A stretch of 64,000 bases of DNA from DAOUKH01 sp964291475. Lineage in GTDB: Bacteria > Chloroflexota > Dehalococcoidia > SHYB01. The stretch covers positions 1-64,000 of the forward strand of contig OZ220082.1 of NCBI GenBank assembly GCA_964291475.2, written 5' to 3'. Below, in pieces: positions 25,192 to 33,702 of this stretch. The notes beneath the pieces were generated by a model that saw nothing but the letters and a program-made list of their open reading frames with translations, ran no database searches and had not been told where the DNA came from. A program made the position numbers and the translations under genes. Position 1 is the first letter of the stretch. Each line of letters begins with the position of its first letter.

Positions 25192-25410
25192 AGCAGCGCC
25201 CTGACGGGCGCTCGCGCGCCTGACGGCGCGCGCCCTCTCTCAAATCTCCCCCAGAGGGGGAGAGGTTTAGGGGCGGCCTCCCAGAGGGTGGTCGGTTGGA
25301 GCGGACGGGCGCGTCGCGACGCGCCCCTACAGGGGAGGGAGGGCGGCGGGGTTGCGGCGGGTGAGGAGGGCCCCTCATCTCAATCTTCTCCCGGGGGGGG
25401 GAAGAGGCAA
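25192..25410. repeat. Repeat cluster: R4, R3 variant and one R1 unit
   Basis: R4 at 25192-25266 has GCGCCC..GGGCGC and GGCGCGCG stems, then CTCCCCCAGAGGGGGAG. A perfect 20-bp palindrome GGGCGCGTCGCGACGCGCCC at 25307-25326 is followed by CCTACAGGGGAG, which is the R3 flank in reverse orientation with a different core. One R1 unit at 25372-25410 completes the gap between dnaE and the cytochrome gene. Further R4 copies are at 36302-36375 and 43213-43287. Confidence 0.88.
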
Positions 25411-25486
25411 GACCTCCTCCTCCCGGCCCCCTCTTCCGTGACGGTTGGCGGTAGACTTGGTGGCGCGAGGCGGCAAGGGAGGCGCG

Positions 25487-26005
25487 ATGGCGATGCGGCG
25501 AGGCGGTGTTTGGGGGACAGTCCTTGGGCTGTTGCTGGTCGCCGTGATCGCCGGGGCCTGCTCGTCGCCGGGCGGCGACGGCGGCGTGCCGACGAGGGGC
25601 GCGCCCACGAGCGGCGCGGCCACCCCGGTCTCCGTCGATAGGACGGGGGAACAGGTCTTCGCGGCGACGTGCGCGGCATGCCATGGGACTTACGGCGAGG
25701 GACACCCCACCTGGCGCATCCCCAATGATGACGGGCTGCTCCCGCCGCCTCCGCTCAACGGCGACGGCCATACCTGGCACCACGCCGACGGCCTCCTGTA
25801 CCGCATCGTCAGCCGGGGCGGGGGGATACCGGGCTACAGGAGCGGCATGCCGGCCTTCGGGGACCAGCTCAGCCACCAAGAGATCATCAACGTGGTGACG
25901 TACGTGAAGAGCCTCTGGGGCGACAAGAGTTTTCAGGGGAACTCCATCCTGGAGACGCAGCAGCTCCTGAGTGAGAACGACCCCTTCCCGCCGGCCGGGA
26001 GCTAG
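25487..26005 (+). CDS. Cytochrome c lipoprotein
   Basis: 172 aa from ATG 25487. The N-terminus is a lipoprotein-type signal (GTVLGLLLVAVIAGACSS), placing it outside the membrane. The haem attachment motif CAACH occurs in VFAATCAACHGTYGEGHPTW, and the sixth-ligand Met is likely in RSGMPAFGDQLSHQEIINVV. This is a single-haem class I cytochrome c domain of usual length (~100 residues) after a Pro/Gly/Thr-rich linker. It probably carries electrons on the outer face of the cell. No oxidase or other redox partner lies beside it. Confidence 0.9.
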   Translation: MAMRRGGVWGTVLGLLLVAVIAGACSSPGGDGGVPTRGAPTSGAATPVSVDRTGEQVFAATCAACHGTYGEGHPTWRIPNDDGLLPPPPLNGDGHTWHHADGLLYRIVSRGGGIPGYRSGMPAFGDQLSHQEIINVVTYVKSLWGDKSFQGNSILETQQLLSENDPFPPAGS

Positions 26006-26054
26006 CCCTCGGCCGTGGGCTTCTCCTCGCTACCTACTCTCCGCTGGGGCGCGG

Positions 26055-26083
26055 TTGCAACACGGCCCCGCTAGTGGTACAAA
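26055..26083 (+). promoter_or_regulatory. Promoter for the binding-protein gene of the liv cluster
   Basis: TTGCAA at 26055-26060, a 17-bp spacer and TACAAA at 26078-26083, 50 bp before ATG 26134. Confidence 0.5.
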
Positions 26084-26133
26084 ATCTCACAGAATCTACG
26101 CGGCTCTCACCCACCGCATTCAAGGGGGTTGCC

Positions 26134-27368
26134 ATGCGGGTATCGCGCAAGATGTGGATCGTCTTTCTCGGCTTGCTGGGGCCCTCGCGTTAGCGGTCTC
26201 CGCCTGCGGCGACGCTGAACCTACCGCCACGCCAGTTCCTGCACCCACAAGCACACCGATCCCCAGTACTCCGACCCCCTTACCACCTCTCAAGCTCGGC
26301 GTGATGGAATCGCTGACCGGCCCCGGGGAGACCTACGGCACCGTGGCCGTGCAGGCGAAGCGGATGGCGGTGGACGAGATCAATGCGGCGGGCGGTGTCA
26401 ATGGCCGCATGATCGAACTCATCGTCGAAGACTCCAAGTGCAGCGCGCAGGACGCCATCACCGCCTACAGAAAGCTCACCGACGTGGACGGCGTCAAGAT
26501 CATCCTCGGCACGTCGTGCAGCGGCGCCATGCTCGGCGCGGCGCCCCTGGCCGAGGCCGACGGCGTCGTCATGTTCTCCGGACTGGCGACCAACCCGGAC
26601 ATCGCCAACGCCGGCGACTACATCTTCCGGACGGCGCTGAACGACGCACAGCTCGGCATCGACACGGGCAACCTCATGTGGGCCGACGGCGTCCGCAACC
26701 TGGCGACGATCACGGAAGCGACCGACTACGCCGAGGGTGTGCGAGGCGCCACCGTGGCCCAGTTCGAGAAGCGTGGGGGCACGCTCGTGGCCGAGGAGCG
26801 CTACTCCTCGGACGTCATCGACTTCCGGACGCAACTGACCAAGCTGCTCAGCGCCAACCCCGACGGCGTGCATCTCGCGGCCCAAGGCGAGGCCTCCGGC
26901 GGAACCATCGTGAAGCAGATCCGGGAGCTGGGCTACGAGGGCCCCATCTACAGCGAGGTCGTGCCCGTCGGCGCCACCGCCTTGGAGGTCGCCGGCGAGG
27001 CGGCCACCGGCCTGAAGGCGATCACCACCGACCTCGACCCGAACAACACCACGGCCCAAGAGGTCCTGCGGAACTTCCGGGAACGGTATCAGTACGTGAC
27101 GCTGCCGTGGTACATCGGCTCGGTCTACGACGACGTCCACATCACGGCCGCGTGCCTCGAAGAGACCGGTGACGACCAGGACGCCGACGGCTTCCGCGAC
27201 TGCCTCTACGGCATCACCTGGAGCGGCGCCATCGGCGACAACTACACCTTCGACGAGCGGGGCGAAGTCGTCGGCCTCTCCAACCTCGTGGTCGAGGTCC
27301 TGCCGGTGGCGGAGCGGACGGAGGAGAACTCCGGCTACAAGGTCCTCGGGCCCGCGCCCAGCGAGTAA
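26134..27368 (+). CDS. Branched-chain amino-acid-type ABC transporter binding lipoprotein, frameshifted near 26179
   Basis: From ATG 26134 (AAGGGGG upstream) the first 15 residues read MRVSRKMWIVFLGLL, then meet a stop at 26191. In the next frame ALALAVSAC continues a perfect lipoprotein signal, so one base is missing from the G-run at 26178-26181. The mature protein has a Thr/Pro-rich linker, then LKLGVMESLTGPGETYGTVA and VDEINAAGGVNGRMIELIVE. These are typical of Leu/Ile/Val-binding family proteins (periplasmic-binding-protein type I), as is ILGTSCSGAMLGAAPLAEAD. It captures a ligand for the permease encoded downstream. The ligand could be an amino acid, urea or another small amide-like compound. 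Confidence 0.88.
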
Positions 27369-27385
27369 AGGGAGAACGGAACCCG

Positions 27386-27482
27386 CCCTCTCATCCCGCC
27401 CAACGGGCGGGAGGCCGGAGGGGGACCACCCTAGGCTCCCTCCATAAACCTCCCTCTCTCTGGGAGGGGCTGAGGGCGGGCA
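27386..27482 (+). repeat. R5 hairpin and CCTCCC/GGGAGG hairpin before livH
   Basis: CCCGCCC..GGGCGGG at 27391-27412, then CCTCCCTCTCTCTGGGAGGG (27452-27471) followed by GCTGAGGGCGGG. Both also occur near 6840-6940. They sit between the binding protein and permease genes and could adjust relative expression. Confidence 0.75.
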
Positions 27483-27508
27483 CCCGGAGCATCCGGTGAA
27501 GAAAGCCG

Positions 27509-28858
27509 TTGCTTAGCAGTCTGGCCGACCATCGCAGGCTCCTCGCGGTGGTGCTGACGACCGCGGTCGTGGGCTATATCGCGTGGAAGATCGGCCAGTC
27601 GCCGAACCAGGCGCTGCAGTTCACGTTCAACGGGCTGTCCGTCGGGGCGATCTACGCGCTGCTGGCGATGGGGTTCACGCTCGTCTACAGCACGGTCTGG
27701 TTCTTCGATCTCTACTACGGAGCGGCGGCCGCCCTCGGCGCGTACAGTGTCTTCTACCTGCGGTCGCAGGAGTCCCTGGGCGGCATCTACGAGGTGAACA
27801 CGCCGTACGTCAACGGCGTCTTCGCCGCGGTGGTCGCGGGCGTCGTGGCGTGGGCCCTGTACGAGGGTCTGTACAGCCGGCTCCGGCAACGTTTCCCGCC
27901 GGCCGCTTTGCGCGCCGGCTGGGTCCTCCTGTCCGTGGGCGCCGGAGTCTACGCCGGTGTAGTGCTCAGCTATCCCGCGGACCTGCACGTCACGTTCAGC
28001 CCCGTCATCGGCGTGCTGACGGCGCTCGCGGCGGCGTGGGCGCTCCGATGGGGCGCCGAGACGGCTATCGGGAGCGCTCCCACCCGTCCCGTCGTAGTCC
28101 TCACCGCCGCCGTGGGAGCGGTTGTCGGGGCCTACTGCGGCCTCCTCGTCGCCGGCGCTCCGGGGGCCAAGCTGTATCTGAGCTGGGCGGTGTCGTGCCT
28201 CCTGGCGGGGTCTGTCGGGCTGGCCCTCTACCGGGGGCTGTACGTCTCGATGCGCCAGCGGGCGAGGTCGCCGCTGGTGATGCTCGTCGCGACGCTCGGC
28301 ATTCTGCTCGCAATCAGCGCCTTCATCGTGATCATCTTTCAGAGCGCGCCGCGCCCGCTGCCCGATCCGTTCGGCAGCGAGCCGTGGACCATCGGCGGCG
28401 CCAACATCAAGGGATTCAACATCTTCATCATCGGCGTGGCGATCGCCGGCTTTGTCGGCCTCCTGCTCCTGCTGAAGAAGACCGCCTTCGGCAGGACGGT
28501 GCGGGCCATCGGCGACGACGAAGAGGTGTCGAAGGTCGTGGGGATCAACACGACGGTCGTCATCGCCATCGTGTTCTTCATCGGGGCGGCCTTCGCCGCG
28601 CTGGCTGGGCTCCTCAGCGGGCACGACACGGCGATCCAGCCGCGGATGGGGCTGCTGCTGCTGCTGAAAGGGTGGATCGCCTCGGTGGTCGGCGGCATCG
28701 GCAACCTGTACGGGGCCATCGTCGGCGGCTTCGTGCTGGGCATGGTCGAGCAGTTCGGCATCTGGGACCTGGCCGGCGAGTGGAAGGACGTCATCGCCTT
28801 CGTCATCCTGATCCTGTTCCTGTCGTTCTGGCCCATGGGCCTGTTGCCGAGGAAGTAG
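27509..28858 (+). CDS. livH: Branched-chain amino-acid-type ABC permease (LivH-like, enlarged)
   Basis: 449 aa, against about 300 for a usual LivH. The start is uncertain: TTG 27509 is the first in-frame option, and the nearby GTG at 27496 meets a stop after six codons. Family parts: GLSVGAIYALLAMGFTLVYS at the N-terminus and GGIGNLYGAIVGGFVLGMVE near the C-terminus, with many hydrophobic segments between. The extra ~125 residues lie between two similar segments, ALYEGLYSRLRQR (about residues 115-127) and ALYRGLYVSMRQR (about 239-251). This looks like an internal duplication that adds membrane spans. It forms the membrane channel with LivM. livM starts 7 bp after its stop. Confidence 0.88.
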   Translation: MLSSLADHRRLLAVVLTTAVVGYIAWKIGQSPNQALQFTFNGLSVGAIYALLAMGFTLVYSTVWFFDLYYGAAAALGAYSVFYLRSQESLGGIYEVNTPYVNGVFAAVVAGVVAWALYEGLYSRLRQRFPPAALRAGWVLLSVGAGVYAGVVLSYPADLHVTFSPVIGVLTALAAAWALRWGAETAIGSAPTRPVVVLTAAVGAVVGAYCGLLVAGAPGAKLYLSWAVSCLLAGSVGLALYRGLYVSMRQRARSPLVMLVATLGILLAISAFIVIIFQSAPRPLPDPFGSEPWTIGGANIKGFNIFIIGVAIAGFVGLLLLLKKTAFGRTVRAIGDDEEVSKVVGINTTVVIAIVFFIGAAFAALAGLLSGHDTAIQPRMGLLLLLKGWIASVVGGIGNLYGAIVGGFVLGMVEQFGIWDLAGEWKDVIAFVILILFLSFWPMGLLPRK

Positions 28859-28865
28859 GCGTGTC

Positions 28866-29901
28866 GTGATGCTATCGCGGGTGACCGCGCGCGACCCCCG
28901 GGAGCTCCTCCGGTTCAGCCGGGGGAAGGTGGAGCTGTGGGCGAACCTGCTCGTCATCTCCTGGGCGGTGGCCTTCGCCGTCTGGCAGGGTCACGGCTTC
29001 GCGATCACCGTGGGGACGGTCTTCGCCATCTGGGCGATCTTGGCCGTCAGCCTGAACCTGGTGGTGGGATTCACCGGACTCCTCTCGGTAGGCCACATCG
29101 GCTTCTTCGGCATCGGCGCCTACGCGATGGCCATCCTCACGTCGCAGACTTCCTACGAAACGCTGCGGACGGAGGCCATCCCCACCTTCGGCTGGCCGTT
29201 CTTCGCCGCGCTGCCGGTGTGCGTGCTCTTGGCGGGCCTTGTGGCGGTGGTGGTGGGCATCGTCTTCAACCGGTTCAGAGACGACATCTACGTGCTGGTC
29301 TCCTTCGGCTTCGCGATCATTTCCTTCAACGTCTTCCTGAATTGGCGCGGCCTCACCAGGGGCGCGTTCGGCATCCACGACATCTCGAGGCCGCAGATCG
29401 GCGGGTGGATCTTCGACGGCGAGCTGGAGTTCCTCCTGTTCTGCTTCGTGGCCCTCGCGGTGGTGGTGCTGATCGCCTGGTGGCTGGTGACCTCCTCCTT
29501 TGGGCGGGTGCTCACCGCGATCCGGGAGGACGAGCAGGCCGCCGAGGTCTTCGGCTACCAGGTGACCCGATACAAGCTGGCGATCTGGGTGATCTCGGCG
29601 ATGATGGCGGGGCTCGCCGGCGGGCTGTTCGGAAGCTGGACGACGTTCGTCGATCCGAACTCGTTCGTCCTGCTGGAGTCGGTGCTTGCTGGTGTCGATC
29701 GTGATCCTGGGAGGGCTGGCGACCATCTGGGGCTCCCTGCTCGGGGCCATGGCCTTCGTCTTGTTGGAAGAGGGCATGCGCTTCCTCCCGTTCCTGCCGA
29801 ACGAGCACATCGGCCAAGCGCGGCAGGTGGTCTTGGGCATCCTGCTCGTGGTGCTTATGCTGTTCCGGCCGCAAGGCCTGACGGGGAGGTACAAGCTGTG
29901 A
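28866..29901 (+). CDS. livM: Branched-chain amino-acid-type ABC permease (LivM-like), frameshifted near 29686
   Basis: GTG 28866 or ATG 28869 starts the protein. Residues such as LAVSLNLVVGFTGLLSVGHI and GFFGIGAYAMAILTSQ, then LTAIREDEQAAEVFGYQVTR, are diagnostic of LivM. At LLESVL the frame breaks. Removing one T from CTTG (29686-29687) gives LLESVLLVSIVILGGLATIW, continuing to RPQGLTGRYKL and the stop at 29899-29901. The restored length is ~344 aa. The stop overlaps the livG start (GTGA). It forms the second half of the transmembrane channel. An assembly error is the simplest explanation, because the frame is open on both sides and fully conserved. Confidence 0.88.
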
Positions 29902-30656
29902 CCGCGGACCGTCCCGACGCTGACGACTACGCGCTGGAGACCATCGAGATCTCCAAGCACTTCGGCGCCGTCAAGGCGGTGGACGAGCTGAGCATCGTCA
30001 TTCCCAAGACGGGGATCACGAGCATCGTCGGGCCCAACGGCTCGGGAAAGTCGACGCTGGTGAACCTGCTGAGCGGCGTGCTGCCCCTCGACGGCGGCAT
30101 GGTGATCATCGGCGGGGTCGGGCTCAGAGTCGTCAAGGCGCACGAGGCGCCGTCCCACGGCCTCGCCCGGACGTTCCAGGAGGTGCGGCTCTTCGACCAG
30201 ATCTCGGTGTGGGACAACATCATGGTCGTCCTGACCAACCGCAAGCTCTTCCCCGCCATGGTCGAGCGAACGAAGGCGAGTCACCGGGAGAAGGCGCAGC
30301 AGATTCTGGAAGACGTGGGGATGTGGGAGAAGCGGGACTCGCTTGCCATGGACCTGTCCTACGGCCAGCGCAAGCTGCTGGAGATCGGCCGCGCCCTGGC
30401 CCTGGACGTCAACACCTACCTGTTCGACGAGCCCTTCGCCGGCCTCTTTCCCCAGATGATCGAGCGGGTCAAGGGGATTGTAAGGCGGCTGCGGGACGAA
30501 GGGCGCACCCTGATCTTCATCTCGCACAACATGGACATCGTGCGGGAGCTTCCCGACCGCATCATCGTGCTCGACAGCGGGAAGCTGCTGACGGCGGGAG
30601 ACGTGCACGAGGTCCTCAGCCGCGCCGAGGTCATCGAAGCGTACCTGGGGATGTAA
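29898..30656 (+). CDS. livG: Branched-chain amino-acid-type ABC ATPase (LivG-like)
   Basis: 252 aa from GTG 29898, after GGGAGG and overlapping the livM stop. Walker A is SIVGPNGSGKSTLVNLLSGV. The signature helix is MDLSYGQRKLLEIGRALALD, with SYGQ in place of LSGG as is common in LivG. The D-loop region is YLFDEPFAGLFPQMIERVKG, and the switch His is in TLIFISHNMDIVRELPDRII. LARTFQEVRLFDQISVWDN, the usual LivG segment after the Q-loop, is present. Together with LivF it powers the permease. Confidence 0.92.
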   Translation: MTADRPDADDYALETIEISKHFGAVKAVDELSIVIPKTGITSIVGPNGSGKSTLVNLLSGVLPLDGGMVIIGGVGLRVVKAHEAPSHGLARTFQEVRLFDQISVWDNIMVVLTNRKLFPAMVERTKASHREKAQQILEDVGMWEKRDSLAMDLSYGQRKLLEIGRALALDVNTYLFDEPFAGLFPQMIERVKGIVRRLRDEGRTLIFISHNMDIVRELPDRIIVLDSGKLLTAGDVHEVLSRAEVIEAYLGM

Positions 30657-30673
30657 CAACGGATAGCAGAGAT

Positions 30674-31480
30674 ATGAACGCGACGGACGAAACAACACAG
30701 CGCCCCGACGCGGCCAACGGCGACGGAGCGGGCGGCGACGACATGCTGCTCGAGCTCGTCGACATCTCCGTGCGGTATGGGGCGGTGCGGGCGCTCGAAG
30801 GCGTGTCGCTCGGCGTCCGCAGGGGCGAGCTGGTGGCGGTGATGGGGCCGAACGGGGCGGGGAAGTCGACCGTGCTCAAGGCCATCATGGGGCTGGCGCC
30901 GGTCGTGGCCGGGACAGTCTACCTGCGGGGCGAGCCGTTGGACGAGCCGACGCACGAGATCGTGAAGAAGGGTGTCGCGTTCGTTCCCCAAGGACGGCGG
31001 GTCTTCACCCATCTCAGCATCGAAGAGAACCTCGAGATGGGCTGCCTGTACCTGAACGACAGCGCGGAGCAGGCCCGCCGCTTGGATTCGGTGACGGAGC
31101 TGTTTCCCGTTCTCCACGAGAAACGCCGCGACCTGGCGAGCCAGATGTCGGGAGGGCAGCAGCAGATGCTGGCGCTGGGGCGCGGGCTGATGGCAGCGCC
31201 GGAGGTCCTGCTCCTCGACGAGCCGACGCTCGGGCTCGCGCCGATCATCGTCAAAGAGGTCTTCCAGAAGGTCGCGGAGATCAACGAGCGGCTGAAGATG
31301 ACCACCTTCATCGTGGAGCACAACATCAAGGGCGTGCTCGGCATCGCGGACCGGGCCTACGTGCTGGACAAGGGCATGGTCGCGCACGACGGCACGCCGG
31401 AATCCGTCCGCGAGACCAACATCCTGACCGATGTCTTCCTGGGCCGGGTCAATCCCGCACGGGCGGAGGAGGCGGAGTAG
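30674..31480 (+). CDS. livF: Branched-chain amino-acid-type ABC ATPase (LivF-like)
   Basis: 268 aa from ATG 30674, 17 bp after livG. The first ~22 residues are polar and not part of the fold. Walker A is AVMGPNGAGKSTVLKAIMGL. The Q-loop region is GVAFVPQGRRVFTHLSIEEN. The signature is ASQMSGGQQQMLALGRGLMA and Walker B is PEVLLLDEPTLGLAPIIVKE. TFIVEHNIKGVLGIADRAYV holds the switch His (EHN form, usual for LivF). It completes the binding protein-H-M-G-F order of a Liv operon. Confidence 0.93.
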   Translation: MNATDETTQRPDAANGDGAGGDDMLLELVDISVRYGAVRALEGVSLGVRRGELVAVMGPNGAGKSTVLKAIMGLAPVVAGTVYLRGEPLDEPTHEIVKKGVAFVPQGRRVFTHLSIEENLEMGCLYLNDSAEQARRLDSVTELFPVLHEKRRDLASQMSGGQQQMLALGRGLMAAPEVLLLDEPTLGLAPIIVKEVFQKVAEINERLKMTTFIVEHNIKGVLGIADRAYVLDKGMVAHDGTPESVRETNILTDVFLGRVNPARAEEAE

Positions 31481-31499
31481 ACGACTGCAGCGTCGTCTA
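31478..31499 (+). terminator. 8-bp stem hairpin at the end of the liv operon
   Basis: TAGACGAC at 31478-31485 pairs with GTCGTCTA at 31492-31499 around TGCAGC. The stem includes the livF stop codon. There is no U-run, so termination would be weak or Rho-assisted. Confidence 0.45.
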
Positions 31500-31526
31500 T
31501 CGCTTCGCGCCACAGACAGCGGGGCA

Positions 31527-31555
31527 TTGGCCGGCGACACCTCAGGCCCTATCCT
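31527..31555 (+). promoter_or_regulatory. Promoter for the haloalkane-dehalogenase-like gene
   Basis: TTGGCC at 31527-31532, a 17-bp spacer and TATCCT at 31550-31555, 35 bp before ATG 31591. Confidence 0.45.
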
Positions 31556-31590
31556 TTGGGGCCGCCGCAATCGGCCAAGGAGACCTCCTG

Positions 31591-32481
31591 ATGGACCAAG
31601 GGTCAGCCGCACGCCCTGCGTGGGTGTCGGACGAGATGTTCCCGTTCGAGAGCAGGTTTTTCTCGACGCCGTCGGGCCAGTCGATGCACTACGTCGACGA
31701 GGGCGAGGGGGAGCCGATCGTGTTCGTCCATGGCAATCCGTCGTGGTCGTTCGAGTTCCGGCACCTGATCAAGGACCTGCGGTCGGACTATCGCTGCGTC
31801 GCCGCCGACCACATCGGGTTCGGCCTGTCGTCCCGCAGCGACCGAACTGACGACCACCACCCCGCGGCGCACGCCGACGCCTTCGCGGCGCTTCTGGATC
31901 ATCTAGACCTCCGGGACGTGACGCTGTTCCTGACCGACTGGGGCGGGCCGATCGGTCTGGACTTCTCGCGGAAGCACCCGGACCGCGTCAAGCGGCTCGT
32001 CATCACGAATACCTGGTGTTGGCCGGTACGGCGCGAGCTGCACTTCCGGGCATTTAGTCTGACCATGTCGAGTTGGCTGGGGCGCTACCTCATCAAGCGC
32101 CGCAATGTGTTCATCGACAAGGTCATGCCCAGGGCGGTCGGGAGGAAGGGCGTCCTGACGCCGGAGGCCGTGGAGCACTACCGCAACGCTCAGCCGACTC
32201 CGGCGTCGCGGGCGGCGAGCGCCGCCCTGCCGGGAGCCATCATTCGCGCCACCGACTGGCTGCAGTCGATCTGGGACGACCGGGCGGCGTTCAGGGAGAA
32301 GCCCACGCTGGTCCTCTGGGGGCTGAAAGACATCGCGTTCCGCAGGAAGGAGCTCGAGCGCTGGCGGTCGGAGTTGTCGAACGCCGAGGCGCATGAGTTC
32401 GACGACTGCGGCCACTTCCTCGCCGAGGAGGCCCCCGGCGAGATCGCGCCCCTGCTCCAGGCCTTCATGGCGCGGCCGTAG
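31591..32481 (+). CDS. Haloalkane-dehalogenase-like alpha/beta hydrolase
   Basis: 296 aa. The oxyanion and halide-site motif is VFVHGNPSWSFEFRHLIKDL. The nucleophile is Asp in LFLTDWGGPIGLDFSRKHPD (DWGG, the dehalogenase pattern, where the Trp after Asp helps bind halide). The acid is in VLWGLKDIAFRRKELERW and the base His in DDCGHFLAEEAPGEI. HGNP plus DWGG is the standard haloalkane dehalogenase set, and length and spacing also fit. Some DWGG proteins are esterases or have other C-X hydrolase roles, so the substrate is not proven. It is the first of several catabolic genes. Confidence 0.82.
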   Translation: MDQGSAARPAWVSDEMFPFESRFFSTPSGQSMHYVDEGEGEPIVFVHGNPSWSFEFRHLIKDLRSDYRCVAADHIGFGLSSRSDRTDDHHPAAHADAFAALLDHLDLRDVTLFLTDWGGPIGLDFSRKHPDRVKRLVITNTWCWPVRRELHFRAFSLTMSSWLGRYLIKRRNVFIDKVMPRAVGRKGVLTPEAVEHYRNAQPTPASRAASAALPGAIIRATDWLQSIWDDRAAFREKPTLVLWGLKDIAFRRKELERWRSELSNAEAHEFDDCGHFLAEEAPGEIAPLLQAFMARP

Positions 32482-32489
32482 CCCGGCGA

Positions 32490-32519
32490 TAGACCCGCCG
32501 CGCCGTCGTCCGGTACAGT
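32490..32519 (+). promoter_or_regulatory. Possible promoter before the Paa-type oxygenase gene
   Basis: TAGACC at 32490-32495, an 18-bp spacer and TACAGT at 32514-32519, about 40 bp before the start. Both hexamers match 4 of 6 or better. Confidence 0.35.
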
Positions 32520-32557
32520 AGGTGGCCGTGCGCGCATGAGGCGCCGCGCCAGGAGGC

Positions 32558-33298
32558 ATGATGGTGAACGGGGTAGCTCCCAGGACGTATGACGCAGGGT
32601 CGGAGATGCCCGGGGAGTACCGCGAGACGCTGCTCGAGCTCTGCTATCACAACAGCGAGGAGCTGATCGGCGTCGGCGGGCGGTTCGAGGGGCATATCGC
32701 CGACGTCATGGCGATGGCGTCGGAGCATGCGCCGGACTCGCGGTCGATGCTCCGCATCGCCAAGTTCTGCCACGAGGAGATCAAGCACGGCCACCAGTTC
32801 TACCAGGTCTACGCGCAGATCGACGGCGACTTGCCGCGCAAGATTGAGGAGCACGGCCGGCTGGAGTTTCCCCGGTCCAAGAGGACCGACCCCTGGCTCG
32901 ACTTCGCCATCACCAACGTCTTCTTCGACCGCTTCGGCGCCTTCCAAATCAGCGAGTGGATCGAGTCGAGCTATGCGCCGTTCGCGCGCATCGCGGCGAT
33001 GCAGTCGGCGGAGGAGCACCGGCACGCGCGGATGGGCGTCATCCACCTGCGGCCGCTGCTGAAGGACGCGGCGACGAAGGCGAAGGTCCAGAAGAAGATC
33101 GAGCGGTTCTGGTACCCGCTCACCCTCGATATGTTCGGGCGGTCGGAGAGTCCGCGCAACGAGCGCTACCGGAGGTGGGGGCTGAAGCGCCGCACCAATG
33201 AAGAGTTGCGTCAGGCTTACCGCGAAAACCTCGACGCCGACCTCGTCTCCCTCGGGCTGACGCCGCCGGACCCGGCGGCGGGGCGGCGGGTGTTCTAG
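32558..33298 (+). CDS. Ferritin-like di-iron protein of the phenylacetyl-CoA oxygenase (PaaA/PaaC) family
   Basis: 246 aa from ATG 32558. AGGAGG sits only 1 nt before it, so ATG 32561 or GTG 32564 may be used instead. Two di-iron-type helix motifs are seen: KFCHEEIKHGHQFYQVYAQI (ExxxH form, EEIKHGH) and MQSAEEHRHARMGVIHLRPL (EEHRHAR). An extra Glu lies in LLELCYHNSEELIGVGGRFE. These suit the PF05138-type fold of ring-epoxidising PaaA and its structural partner PaaC. No PaaB/C/D/E neighbours are present, so it is a stand-alone member and may act on another acyl-CoA or aromatic compound. Its stop shares CTAG with the convergent AbrB-like gene. Confidence 0.8.
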   Translation: MMVNGVAPRTYDAGSEMPGEYRETLLELCYHNSEELIGVGGRFEGHIADVMAMASEHAPDSRSMLRIAKFCHEEIKHGHQFYQVYAQIDGDLPRKIEEHGRLEFPRSKRTDPWLDFAITNVFFDRFGAFQISEWIESSYAPFARIAAMQSAEEHRHARMGVIHLRPLLKDAATKAKVQKKIERFWYPLTLDMFGRSESPRNERYRRWGLKRRTNEELRQAYRENLDADLVSLGLTPPDPAAGRRVF

Positions 33299-33621
33299 GG
33301 CCTGGGAGGACGGGGCCAGTCCTCCGCAGCCTCGCGCGCGGCCTCACGCCGCCGCTCCGCGATCAGCTCGTCCACCAAGCTCACCCCAGGTGGAACACGC
33401 CGGCGGAATTCCTCTTGCAGCCGCGCCAATGCGTGTTTCCAGGTCGTGATGCGCAGGCCGCCGTCGACGAACGAGATGGTCATCCTGTCCCCGGGCTCAA
33501 CCCCGAGCGCCTTGCGATGCTTCTCGGGTATGACGACCTCTCCGTTCCCTCCCAAGCGAATCCGCGTGGTCATCCGAGCCTTGGGGTTGCGGGGGTCTGT
33601 TTTCATACGAGGGGTGGGCAT
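33295..33621 (-). CDS. AbrB/MazE-like swapped-hairpin protein
   Basis: 108 aa. The segment TRIRLGGNGEVVIPEKHRKA, then LGVEPGDRMTISFVDGGLRI, is the SpoVT/AbrB swapped-hairpin DNA-binding fold. It is followed by an Arg/Glu-rich helical tail with VSLVDELIAERRREAAREAA, which resembles antitoxin tails that bind VapC. No toxin gene adjoins it: the neighbours are the oxygenase gene and the dehydratase gene. It is a solitary antitoxin-like regulator or a remnant. The N-terminal start is one of several options (ATG 33621, or ATG at residue 6). Confidence 0.78.
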   Translation of the reverse strand: MPTPRMKTDPRNPKARMTTRIRLGGNGEVVIPEKHRKALGVEPGDRMTISFVDGGLRITTWKHALARLQEEFRRRVPPGVSLVDELIAERRREAAREAAEDWPRPPRP

Positions 33622-33702
33622 GGCGATTCTTCCCGATGCGGCGGCTAGTCATCAGTATGGGGCGACGGGGGCTTTCTCGCAAAGTAGCGCGGGCGCCTAC
33701 CC

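Noticed and set aside
28872..30698. 608-codon minus-strand frame opposite livM-livG
   Set aside because: Low-complexity antisense frame. The plus strand carries conserved transporter motifs in two frames, explained by a frameshift.
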